Part shown: positions 1-11,792 of the stretch, piece after piece
How the letters are laid out: each line of letters starts with the position of its first letter
Position numbering within the stretch: position 1 is the first letter of the stretch
Origin: Lasioglossum baleicum
Taxonomy: Eukaryota; Arthropoda; Insecta; Hymenoptera; Halictidae
DNA length: 64,000 nucleotides
Direction: 5' to 3'
Assembly (NCBI RefSeq): GCF_051020765.1
Contig: NC_134935.1
Span: 13,765,579 to 13,829,578 of the forward strand
The notes under the pieces: generated by a model
Database searches by the model: none
Told to the model about the DNA's origin: nothing
Seen by the model: only the letters and a program-made list of their open reading frames with translations
Position numbers and translations under genes: made by a program

Positions 1-2120
1 TAGCATATGTTTACTTTTATGCAAACAATTTTTATTCCACAAAAAGATCAATTCCACCGTTTTTCATTTTTACAATGCTGTATCTTCAGCAACGGCGTTC
101 CCGGTTCGATCAAAGGCGAAGGGTAGCAGAAGATGATATTTCATCTGCGATTATCTCGAGATTCGTCGAGGTTCCATGGAGCAATCGGCTCGAAGTTTAG
201 AGAGCATCGCCGCCGCTTCTTTTACCTTCCTTTTATGTCTTTGCTCTCTGGCCTGCCCCCACCCCGAACGAAGAAGCTAGAGAATTTTTTTAGCTTTTAC
301 GGTTGCGCCTCAGTGCACTCAATCTTCTAGATGAACGCTTGTTTCACCGATGAATCGATAAGGGAAAGATCGCCCCCGCGACGAGCAAGCAACTCCTACA
401 GCAGTTGGAAAACTTTCCTCAGTAGACGACGTTGCCCGAAGAGGATGCGAGAGCAACTGGTACACAACGAGGGTCCTTGCCTCGAGTTATCCTTCCGCGA
501 ACGTTTAATTGCTGCAGTGACCGAACAAAGGCTCCTGGAAAATATTATTCGCCTCCGGGAGCCTGCGTTCAAATACTTTTCTATGACGCAACTGTGCCCC
601 GATTGTACCTTTTGCCTTTTCAGAACTTGTTTACCGTTCTGTGTTCTCGCGGAAACAATTAGCAAATTTGTAAGACCCCAGGAGCTTCTCAAGGCGGCTG
701 GCGATTGTTTCAATCAATTTGCAATGAGGTGGGAGTTCTAACAATTTTTATAAGATGGTTGAATAGAGTGTATTCAGGCAATGTGTACACAGATTGCACT
801 TAGGGAAGTAGTGGCAAGATTTTTATTTATAATGAAACTGTTTAATCTTTGCATGATGGATTTTTTTATAACTACAGTTGATGATAGGACTAGCTACAGC
901 TTTATGTGTCAATTTTTGAAAATGGAATTCTGATTGGCTTATAAGAAAAATTTAGGAATCTCGTAATGTCGTTTTTAATATAAGAAAGTCATTAAGGGAC
1001 GAAATCAATTTTTATTTTATTCCTGTTTCCCACAATCAATGCAGAACATTTTTATTTTGCATAAGAGCATCCGCAGTCTACTAATGACTTTTATCGTTCA
1101 AGGTAACGTGAAGTTCAATATACTTTGGTATTGAATTTTGGCTACAAATGTAGACTGTGTGTCCACATATTTTGAGCCAGTTGAAGGAGAACCATTGAAC
1201 AAATTACAAGGATTGTAATTTTCCTTAATCCCACATGTATCAGTTCGATGATCAGATAGCACAGAGCACCACTTTGTACCTCGAAGCATTTTACCATTCC
1301 TACAAACTCGTGACAAAGAAAACGACCGTCACGAGGGTCCCGATAATCCCGTTAGATCGCGATGTCCTCCAGGATTTCGTCCAAATATTCGTCAGATCGT
1401 CCTGGAAGATAGCAAGACACAGTCACGCAAGCTGAACTGACCGCACGACCGTCCAAGTGGAAAAGCCAAGGAACAGGCGGCCTTTATTCGCCTCAACATC
1501 CAGTCGCAACGCATGTTTCGCAAATCCCGGCATTGTGGTCCGGTTAAAAACGTTCCGGGGACCATGCTAGGCCCGAGTTCCCCATGCCTTGATCACGGTG
1601 ACACAATGCCGGGAATCGGCCTGTTTACATAACCCAGCATCTGTCACAACTGTTTATACCGTGCGGGCCTAGATTCGTTCCTAAGGCGGCCTTAAGCTCT
1701 CGTCGCTTTTGTACACCGACTATCGCTCAATGTCCTGGCAAAGTAGTCACGCTCGAGTGCCATGGATCCGCAAACATGTCCTCGGTTTGGTCCTTGCGAG
1801 CCTGGGCCCTGATTCGTTGAGATTTTAGCTGGAACACTTCAAGGGACAAGTTCCGTTGGCACAACATGATTTACAAATTGAGCGTTCAGCGAGCGTTATG
1901 GGGTCTCATGGGTGAGATGGAGGCCATTGTGATTGTGATGTTGAGTCCTGGGATGGGCACCTTCAATTTTGCGCAATAAGCAGTTCAGGTTAAACTTTCA
2001 CTCACGGGACCAAAAATTTTCAAGTTTTCTACATGTAATATTATACAATTCCACGAAAAATGATAAAACACTACATCATACCCGCTCGTACGTCTGGAAA
2101 TCAATATGACAGCGTTCTAA
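1..2120. other. Unassigned DNA, no recognisable gene
   Basis: No gene is recognised here. On the plus strand, frame 1 is open from base 4 to 741 apart from two TAG codons (124-126 and 328-330). The ATG-initiated part at 331-741 encodes 136 residues. Its product is rich in Arg, Cys and Phe and matches no family I know, so chance openness or an old decayed coding stretch are both possible. Bases 742-1440 are AT-rich. Bases 1440-1960 are more GC-rich, with no open frame of note. The segment 1039-1087 resembles one at 52998-53046, described separately. Confidence 0.5.
1039..1087 (+). repeat. Dispersed ~49 bp repeat, copy 1
   Basis: This stretch aligns by eye with 52998-53046 on the same strand. 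Both share a TTTTTATTTTGCAT core and an A-rich run to the left, followed by a GCAG.CTA.TAAT pattern. Bases 14-33 carry a third partial match (TGCAAACAATTTTTATT). The family is unknown, and the similarity is too short and AT-rich to call a transposon. Confidence 0.35.
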
Positions 2121-2294
2121 GTGTGGATTTATAGTGGAGCTGCGAGCATCGATGATAGCGGCCCGGTGAAAAGAAACCAACATTCGTGACAACATTTCGA
2201 CACACACTAATGAAAAAGTACATATGTATTTTCTTTGTTTTTCTTTCTTTTTCACCGCACAGCTCACCTCGCTGTTCCACTATAAATCCACCCT
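2121..2294. repeat. Imperfect long inverted repeat (hairpin-forming)
   Basis: The left arm at 2121-2178 is complementary to the right arm at 2236-2294. The outer 15 bp are perfectly paired (TGGATTTATAGTGGA on the left, its complement on the right). The inner part pairs again through a CGGTGAAAAGAAA-like block, with a short unpaired stretch between. About 57 bp separate the arms. It could be a small non-autonomous transposon, or a transcribed hairpin. I see no clear target-site duplication and no match to a known insect microRNA. Confidence 0.5.
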
Positions 2295-5200
2295 TACCTC
2301 TTAAAACGCGCTTGACATCGAGCAACTTTACTGGTGTATAACTTTTAAATGAATGAAGAACACCCCGCAGTTCAAAATCCGGAAGTGCGACCGACGATAA
2401 GCAGAATCTAAACACCGATCTCTCGATCGCGGAACGGAGATACCGGTCGACCGGTACCGTTCGAGCGAAGTGCATCATGTTCCCGGTGCACACATTTATT
2501 TTATTCGGCCCGCTGCCGTCGGCCCCGGAGTTTATCATTCGAGTTATGTGTCATTGTCCGTGGCATTTCTTTGTGCGGCGCGACAGTCGGCTCGACGACA
2601 TAATGCCACGCTGCTACGATATAATGAAGCCCCGTGCAGGCGTAGCATTGTATCGGTTAGGTACCATGTAACTCGTTCCCTCGTTCTGCACGCGGCCAAC
2701 GATATATGGGATTGCCGGGCCTGTAATTTGACCCGCAATCCGTCCGTCCGCTGTCTGCCATTTGCTTTCCTAAAGCCAGCCGTGAATCAAGACGGCCGCG
2801 CACTTACGTGCCTCAACGACGACAGCCGACCAGTTCCTACTTTTCAACTCCGGCGGATTTGTCGCGCTCGATCACCGTTAATCACTTTGTGGTTCGTGCT
2901 GGACCAGCTGGAACAATCGTCAGTTAGGCTACCTAACAGATACTACAAAGTTACGATTCATTATTCAGACATGTGCGTCGGCTTCGCTCGAGTTCAATGT
3001 CTATGGGAAATCTACATCTCTTGTGGAATTTATTAGAATCAGGATTTGCAATAAAAAAAATTGGAAAAATTCTGAGATGCGCGCCATGACTTTTAGAAGG
3101 CACCAATATTTTTTTAGAATTTCTGTGATCCCAGGTGATTCCAGACCAGTTAGTTTCCCCGATCGACAGTATCGGCACTATCTGGATCGATTCCCGATGA
3201 CGGAACTCGCATAACTTCCGGCAGTAAGTTGAACGAGCCCAGTAAATACGAGTTACCCGGACGAGTGCATTAGCGTTTCCGCGTGGCGCGTGCATCGCGG
3301 TAGCCGTCCTCCATTACGTTTTCGCGAGAGGATCAGGCTGTTTTATTTTATACGAGTGTTCCGCGTGTTCCCACGGCGAGCGTAAATACCAATACGAGAA
3401 AAATAACGCCGTACGCGGCAACTTATTACGCCGAATATTGCGCCCGGCTAATAAGGAGCCGGTGCCCAGGCGCTGTTCCTCGTTTTTTCATAATCACCGG
3501 ACCTGTTTCTCGCGCGATCCTCTTTCTCCGTTCGTCCCACCTTTTCTCCTTCTCTTTGCCACAGTCAGTTTCTCTCGGCGTTTCTCTCTTTCCCGGGAAC
3601 GGAGTCCTCCGAGTCGGGCCGAGAACGCGATCTCGTCATTTGCAAGGGTAATTGGAATAGAATAAACGAGGCTGGTTTGCAGTCGGCGTTATTGGATTGT
3701 CGAGAGGAGCGACGGAGAATTCCCGGCGCACCGAATTGCCGGTGATCGACGCCTCGCTCGATGAAATAATTCCGATTCTTGGAGCCGGTGACAAGACCCG
3801 ACCAAGCAGCAGCCGATTGGTAATGAGGTTTTGACAGAGACGTTACCCAGACCAGAGGAATACCCGGGCCTGTCAGATTGCCTGTAACCGAATTGTTTGC
3901 TGCCGCTTAATGGGATACATTAGCCGAGAAGCAAACGGCCCATCTTCGTGCGTTTACACCTACGTGGATAATGTACACGGGTGAAGTTTTCGAGCGAAGT
4001 TCAGTTCAACAAATAATTTTTGAAATAAAAATTCTTAAATAGAGAAAATTAGCGAAACAATGACTGAGACTCCCACTAATTTCGCTTATCCCATACTCTG
4101 TAACCCAGATGTCCAGAAATGATAAATTAGACTTTATGCGATTTCCAATAATAATTTACCGTTTCCAGACTAGAAAAATAAAAGCTCCGAGGACGTCAAA
4201 GGATGAAGAGTCCGAACGTGTCCTGTGCACGTCCTCTTAAAGTCCGCGATGCGAAACCGAATTAGCAAGATCCGTCGTGCGGTAGGAGGCCAGACGAATG
4301 CTCGCCGTTTCAACCCTTTGACCCTCGTCCTCCCGCGGCCGTCGGGATTGAATTATATTTCTTTCTCCGGGGGTTGCTGGCTGTCGCGTGTAAAAAACTG
4401 CTTCCCCCAAGCAAATGGGTCCAGACCCGCGAACCGGAGCTGGAATGTTTTCGAGTGTCGCGACGCGTGGAGTAATTCAATATTCGAGCTGTCTCCGTCT
4501 TCAGGGACCGGACAGGTCCTTCCCGCTGGAAATTCGGGATTTTTTCGCGACAGACCCTCGTTCGCTAATTCGCTTCTCCTCGTTGGTCTTCATCCTATTT
4601 TCAAATTTTCAATAACATCATCAGACTCTTTCCTTCCTCTTTTTACAGTTTTTATACTAGTTTCAAAAAGGGAGGATCTTTAGGATCTCCAGGATCTTCT
4701 GTTTCGTTTTATTATCACCAGACTGCAGATTTTAAACATTTATGCTTAGATTGGATAGGCGTAATTAAAAACAGAACTTGAGGATGTTGATACAATTTCT
4801 ATTTAGCTTCTGTCTCTTGCAATTGATACACACAATTTTCATTTTAGTTTTTTAGGAATTCAGAACGCAGAGAATAAATCAGAGGAGCAATATTCGATGG
4901 AATACGTCTCTACAGGTGTAATGGAAGAATATCAAGTTGATGTCCCTTTGATATTAGTATTTACAGAGCCTGCGAGAGTACAAGAGTCTCCTTTTTGCGC
5001 GATGAAAATACTCGGCGCTGCGCCGGTAATAAATATCAGAGTACAATGCAGAAGGATTCGCTGTGTGCGAGAACAGCCTGCCAGACAGTTTTGCTATTAT
5101 TCTATGTAACGTGTCCGCTTAGAAGTTTCGCCCAATTACATCGATTTGTTAATATTTCATTGCACAACATTATGCTGACGCAGTCAAACCTGTATGACAC

Positions 5201-6669
5201 GAAAAGAGACAATTTCCGATGCCTTCCGGTGCCCCTTGGGCTGGAATAACGTGCCACGTGCGTCAAAAATTAATTTTCTCTTTTGATTTTCCAAAAAATA
5301 ATTTCTCTACTGTACACGGTTTGGTGTGCAAGAGGTTAATTTGCACACCTAATTATCGCAGAAGTGACGTACTCACTTCAGCAAGGATAGTACCCCCGAA
5401 AAGAACCACTCGAAAAATAAATAACAAAAAGTAGTCGGGCTCCGTAGCAGAGCCTCCCTAAAACACTGGCAGTGTTTGACTTCCTCTCGCATAAAATTCG
5501 CGCCTAGCCGGTCGAATCTCGCGGCAGTAAATCTGCCGGCAAAGTTAATGAGACTCTTCGTTTTGTGCAGTGTGCACAGCGCATTCCAAAAATGATCGAG
5601 CCCTCTTCTAGATCATCCTGTATACGTCCAGCGCTATTTAGCGCCCGGGGCACACCTTCCGGCCGGTACATACATAATTCACGGGGATTAAAAAACGCGA
5701 AAAAGTTAATCAGTCGACTGCACCCGCCCCCTGGACCCCCCTGGGCTACCCTGGCGAGATGTGCTCCACCTGCTGACCGTTCCCTATCCTTTCTTCCTGT
5801 TTCTTTTCCTTTCGTCTCGTTTCTCTGTCTCTCTTTCTTTCTCTTTCTTCGCTGAACATCGACTCGGCCCGCTCCGGTTTTTTGCCTCGCGAATTCACTT
5901 TCACCTTCTCTCCGGCAGCCTTGGACTCCCTATTAGCGGCCGGGAGCTCTCAGCTCTTGTTATTTATCGGGCCGGCGTCGGGACGTCTAATTAACGGGCT
6001 GCTGGGAGCGGCCCGGTCTGTCGTGAGATTAGGATTTACAACGCCGGGAGCCTCTCCGCCGAGGAACGAGTGATCGGTCCGCGAATCGTATCTTCCTCCC
6101 TTTTCCTTCGGTTCGACGGCCCTTTTCGGCCGAATTTATCGAGAGCGTTCTCCTTTTTCTGCGACTCCGAGAAACTCTGATCGGGAATGTTCATCCTGCC
6201 TTTGGACAGGTACAAGGTATTAACTAGAGGTATGCGAGAACCCGAATATGTCGAACCGGGACACCGCAGTGGTCGGTCAGTACAAAAACTGCAACAAAAA
6301 GGAAAAAAAAAAAAATTTTATAAATTGAAAATTGTCGTATAATTTGATTAATTAATATCTAATGCTAATTTTCGTGATTAATTTGCATAGATGCTTTTAT
6401 AAGTTAAGTGATATGCACATATTGCAAGTAAATTCTCGATTCAATTGGATTCTTTGAATTTTTTCAAGAGGTTTCCGGGCAGCTGCTTTTAGAGCACGCC
6501 GCTTGTATCTCGATGGTGTTCTATATGCGTAAGTGATCATGTAAATTGGTTTGCCTTACACAGATTAATGGTAATCTCGAGCGTCTCTTCGCGGCGCAGT
6601 GAAAGAAATTTCGAAGTGATCTCCGGCTGAATAACAGAGTACAGGGAACGGAGTATCTCTAGAGGATCG
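2295..6669. other. Unassigned DNA with GC-rich and AT-rich blocks
   Basis: Bases 2300-3960 are GC-rich and contain a 188-codon plus-strand frame (2470-3036) with no recognisable domain, overlapped by open frames on the other strand. That overlap is expected of CpG-rich noncoding DNA. Bases 4000-5350 are AT-rich. A 17-base near-palindrome (AAACACTGGCAGTGTTT) lies at 5461-5477. A pyrimidine-rich tract lies at about 5776-5851. Bases 5870-6180 are GC-rich. A poly-A run of about 13 starts near 6305. I see no splice-bounded exon that I can support. Confidence 0.5.
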
Positions 6670-6687
6670 GAGAGAGAGAGAGAGAGC
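6670..6687. repeat. (GA)n microsatellite
   Basis: A run of nine GA dinucleotides, interrupted downstream by CGAGAAAGAG. In insects such tracts can bind GAGA factor, but a short isolated tract is weak evidence for function. Confidence 0.9.
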
Positions 6688-9600
6688 GAGAAAGAGCAGG
6701 GACGCCGCGCCGGCTGCATTTTTCTTTTCTTAAACGACCACTTTGCATGTAGCAAACAATGACGAACCCAATCTCCGACGAGATCCGACCACGGAGAGAC
6801 ACAGAAGAGGCGTGGACGAGAGGAAGGTCGCGAGTCCGGAACGAGTGAGAGTTCAACGCATTGTAAAACCAGACTTTTTCCCTTGTGACCCGGATCAATT
6901 ATACGCCCATCGGAATCCATCGAATCGAATGGTTCCGCGATCTTGAGTTGCTCGTCGATTCACTGGGAATAATAAACTCTTCCTCCTTTCGCATCTGCGT
7001 GTCGCTTTCCATTTATTACTATGTGCAGACAGCGAATTTTTATGCATTTATGACGTGCGTGACGTCAGCAAGCTATGAGAAATATCTGCAGTAGGGCATT
7101 ATCATAAATTCGCACTGCCCTTTCGAAGTATTTCTTTATAATATATTGTTTGAATAAATAGAATTTTCTCTGCAATTTATTTTCACAGCTGAATTATATG
7201 TTATAAAAGATACAATTTTTGCATTTAAATCTATCCTCCTAGTTGCTATACTTTCGAAAATATTCAATTAAGTATGTTTCTCACCCCCAATTTGAAAATT
7301 GGTGCCACCCCAACAGCGATGGCTCAAAAACGAGATTCCTATAAAATATATTTGTCATGAATATCAGTCACTTTGTGGAATTCTTCCTTATAATCACTGC
7401 GCTTTACAGATTTGGCAAAGGGATCCGTGTATAGTGAAGCCGTCCGTTCTCAGAGGGCAGTAGCTCTCCGGCGCCAAAGTTCCGTCTGGCGACAAGTGGT
7501 TGTTCCAGGGGGAGAACTTGGAATCCTGGGGACGTTTCAACGCGAAGAAAACCGTAAATCGTGACGTGATTTCGTTTCGAGAAACTTTCCCGTGATCGCT
7601 GGACTACGATAGCGCAGTGAAACGGCTCGGGTTTCACGCGATCAGCAAACCGAGTGGCGGTAATTGCTTGTAAGTGGAGTTGCCAACGATTAACGGGGCT
7701 GGCTCATGAAAAGATCCAACGCCTTTTGCACATTTATTTTATAAAGGAATCGATTTTGCACCGGGCTTACTATTTCTCCATCGCGGTGTCAATGAAAACC
7801 CACCATGTCAATCTGAACACACACACACACACGTCAATATGAATATGATAAAATTATTTTGAAAGATAAAATTAATGTGAAACGTCTGAATAATAAAATA
7901 CATACCCAACAATGTTCAGAATTGAAAAATTGAGCTGTATTAAAAATTGAACAGTCGATATAAATTTTTCTATACCTTCAGAGACTGAAAGGAAATTTTG
8001 ACAGCGTTAGTCGCTAATTGTAAGTGGAAGTTCGTTAAGAAAAATCATCCCACGGCCGTCTAACGAAGCCTCGTAAAAGTGGACCGAGTGAAGAATGGTT
8101 AAGGCCGTAATGAATACAAATTTCATTTTTCCTCGGCCGACTAGGAGGTTCAACCCCTAATCTGTCGAGAAAGGAGGACACTGCAGACGAGTGCAATCTG
8201 CATTAAGCGGGCCGGCGATCCCATTGTCCTCGCGGACACGCAACAAATCCCTGACGAAATCAAAAGGTCATTCGAAATGAAAGAAAAAGGCTGATGCCGG
8301 GATAGGCTGTGGCGAGAAAAGGGGACGGGATAGTACGAGAAAGGAGACGGACCACGGCCAATTACTTCCGCTCAGTTACACTCGACGTAATCTCTGTTAA
8401 ACTGTTTGTCGAATCATATTGAATTACCTACCTCAGGGCACCGATCCTTTGTGCCAGAGGCCTGAGGGATCGCCGGCAAGATTAGATTAATTCGGCTGAT
8501 TTTATTAGGACGTTTCCAGCGGCTTGGTGCAGCATGCCCGATGGTAAAGGGGCAGATCCCCCTCTCCCCCTCCTCTTCAGAGACTTCTTCCTCTTGTTCC
8601 TCCTTCGCCTTGATCTCTTCGTCTCCTCTCCATCCCCCTACGCCCCACCCTCCTCTTTTCCCTTTCCCTAGGATCCCAGGACACTGTCTCCTTCTCCCTT
8701 TCTTCGGGGCGACCAGGTGCTCCGGAGTTTGTTCTTTATCTTAAGGACACGGTGACATTCCCTTCGAGGAAATCTCATTTCGGTCTCCATACAGAGACTC
8801 TCTTTTAGCCTCCCGGTTTAAACCTCGGGAAATTAGTACCGCTTTACGGTTGCTTGCGCGTCACCGGGATGTACGGGGTGAGTCTCTTCGAATGGGAACA
8901 AATGTATGGATTACTCGGTGAACGGAAATTTTTGTCAATGCTACCTTCGAGTTCTTTGTGGAACCATTGATGGATTAAATCTGTTCTGAAGATCGTTTCT
9001 TGATGAGAAATAAAATGACGAAGATAGAAGGGTCTTAAAAATGTGATCAAATGTATGTTAACCAATAGCTCGAAATGGAATTGTTCAATTTTCAAAAAAG
9101 TTACTAATGCATGGATGATATTGTAATTTTTTCTGGATATAATACAATATTCAGTCCAACCCAGAAAAAAGTTGCAAACTAAAAATAAAGAGAGTACAGA
9201 CCCTAAAGAAAAATTATTCAACCTACATACCCGTTCAAAAATTGTCGCCAAATAAAAAATGAATGGAGAACATTGTCTGCCAATAAATATATATGCTTGC
9301 TAAATATTAAAAACATATTCCGACTATGGATGTCGTAGGTACATTTGAATGTTCCCTTTCCGACCACCCTGTATATCCCATCGCCGTCGATCTGTATTCA
9401 CCTCGAATAGAGTATCCAGCGCGCGGGTGCGCGTCCTTTTCACGGTATCCGTGTAAAGGCAGGTATGCGAGAGAGACGGCCGACGAGATCTCCAGGGACC
9501 TCGGATCCTCTTTATTCCGCGTTTATCCCGCGACAATGCACAAAGCATCCCTCGGCTGCACCGGTGCGGCTACGTTAGTCGCGCTCGGACCCGTGCACCC

Positions 9601-10844
9601 CTGAAAATGAAACGGTGCCGAAAAAAAAGGTGTCGCGCGATTTCCACACGGTATCCGTGACGAATAATTTTTCCGCCGATTTCGTGGCCGGCTTCTACAA
9701 AACCGCCAGATGCATCCGTAGATCCTGGTGTACACTGCTGCGGGCTAGACAACTGTAAACGTCGTTTTCTGCGACCGCGGGCCATTTAAAGGGTTGCTCG
9801 ACCCTGTCACCGACAACTCCCGATATTTGCGAACCGTTTATAATTGCCGCTTTCGACAGCCCCTTCACCCTTACCCCCGTAGTTGGTTATTTGATTCCCA
9901 GCTCTTCTCCTTTTTGATCGAGTCGATCCGCAGGATCTATTTCACTCGTCAGAGAGCGTTCGCTTCGGGCGCGCCTACCGCCCTTTGATGATGCAACGAT
10001 CGCCCGGAGACTGTTGGCGCGCGATGCACGCGCTGATGCGCTACCTCTGTGGCTTGTGGTTTATTCAATTTACCGAAACAATTAATAACGCGTCTTTCGA
10101 GGAGCTTGATTAAACAACTGACCCCCGATCACTTCCCTTCCATCGGATCCAGCAAACCCTTCCACTCCCATGATCGTGGAATAAGATCCTGAGTGATCAG
10201 AATCACACGAGAAAACTTCATTTTTGTAGCTGTAACACTGAGAACCAAGGGTGAAAACTGAAACGTTCTCTTGAAAATTGGCGTTAAAGTCCAAACAACA
10301 CGTAAACCTTATGTTTGATTTACTCATTTCTGTTATAAATCCATAAAATCAGCAGTCATAAAAATCACAGGGGGCGTGCGGAATATCTGAAGGTCCGTCG
10401 TCCTCCAGGATGGTTTTATTATTTAGCTGGCGTTGCGCGCGCGAATAACATAACAAGAGAAGTTGCAGCTTTTCGCAGATTACAGGAACGGTGAAATTTT
10501 CTGTAATAATAATTCCAGGTGTCGTTTCGAGCGTAGCGTTTCTAGATGGATGCGGATAAAAGACCGGGCCGGAGTTATCGGCCAGGTCGGCGGAGATTAG
10601 CTCAGCAGCGGGGCATCGGTGCCGGGGTAGAAACGGACTACGCTTTAAATCTTACATGAGGGACGTAATGTCAGGGAAATTCAGAGATGTGATCCATTAG
10701 CAACAACGGCGGGCGGCCAACGAAACGAGGGGGCGCGTGTCCCACGAGAAATAACCGTAATCGCTATCTCCGACCCCCTTTCCCGCGCCTCTCGAGGCTT
10801 TCTCGCCTTCGTGCACCTACCCCCGAAGAGCACCACGTCCGTTT
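6688..10844. other. Unassigned DNA, no recognisable gene
   Basis: An (AC)8 microsatellite lies at 7817-7832. A near-continuous pyrimidine tract runs from about 8558 to 8705 and ends with acceptor-like CCCTAG and CCCAG trinucleotide contexts near 8670-8682. Bases 8880-9320 are AT-rich. Bases 9330-10040 are GC-rich, with plus- and minus-strand frames of up to 92 codons that resemble no known protein. Around 10585-10625 a short stretch contains TTAGCTCAGCAG, which recalls a tRNA A-box, but no B-box follows. Confidence 0.5.
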
Positions 10845-11792
10845 CACCTCGAGCAAGATGAAGATGGCGGCTCGAACGTGCATGTTTTGCCTCCAACAGC
10901 TCTTTCCATATTCAGGCGGATGATTTCCTGGCGCAGGGCTGCTCGAGTAGGCTCTTGGCTAAAGATCTTAATTTTATTGTCAATTTGATTGAAAGAAATC
11001 ATGGAAAAAATTTCATTCTGCGGATGTTTATGCATTTATGAAGAATGTTGTTAGGTTGTTTTCAAAATAGTGGAATTGTTAAGGGATGAAATCAGTTATG
11101 AGAAATCTTTTTGTAAATATCAATACGTCCAAATCTGCTAGCAGCATTTTTTAATTCACGATTGTTGAGATTTTTAAGATAAATACAATGCAACAAATTT
11201 ATTTCGGTGGACATATATTATGATAAAAATTGCTAAAATCTAAATAAATATATTCTCCGTTGCACCTCGAGAAGATGGAGATGGCGGGTTGAACGTGCAT
11301 GTTTTGCTTCCAACAGCTCTTTCCATATTCAGGCGGATGATTTCTCGGCACAGGGCTGCTCGAGTATGCTGTTGGCTAAAGACTTTATTCTCAATTTGGT
11401 TGAAACAAATCATGGAAAAAATTTCATTCTGCGGATTTTTATGCATTTATGAAGAATGTTGTTAGATTGTTTTCAAAATAGTGGAATTGTTAAGGGATGG
11501 AATCAATTTTGAGAAATAATTTTGTAATTATCAATACGTCCAAGTCATCCAGCAGCAATTTTTAATTCACGATTGTTGAGATTGTAAAGATACATACAAT
11601 TCAACAAATTTATTTCGGTGAACATATATTATGATAAAAATTGCACAATCTAAATAAATATATTCTTCGTTGCACCTCGAGAAGATGAAGATGGCGGGTC
11701 AAACGTGCATGTTTTGCCTCCAACGGCTCTTTCCATATTCAGGGGGATGGTTTCCCAGCGCGGGGGTGGACGTCGTAAGCTGTTGGCTACTT
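10845..11792. repeat. Local A-B-A-B-A tandem duplication, period 410-418 bp
   Basis: Module A (about 120 bp, beginning CACCTCGAG) occurs three times, at 10845, 11263 and 11673. Module B (about 290 bp, AT-rich, containing GCATTTATGAAGAATGTTG) occurs twice between them. The spacings are 418 and 410 bp. The third A copy loses similarity after about 11790, and no B module precedes the first A. This is the expected product of a duplication between flanking A copies followed by divergence. Each A contains GATGGCGG, and copy 1 matches a YY1/Pho-like site (AAGATGGCGGC). On the minus strand a short frame stays open through A in all three copies and spells MERAVG.KTCTF, with an apparently in-frame length difference upstream. 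I do not recognise that peptide. Confidence 0.85.

Noticed and set aside
2470..3036. 188-codon plus-strand frame
   Set aside because: It lies in CpG-rich DNA where several frames are open on both strands; no domain or family resemblance.
4903..4920. CGTCTCTACAGGT resembling part of miR-993
   Set aside because: The seed does not match and there is no hairpin.
10588..10625. tRNA A-box-like TTAGCTCAGCAG
   Set aside because: No B-box (GGTTCGANNCC) at the right distance and no cloverleaf can be drawn.
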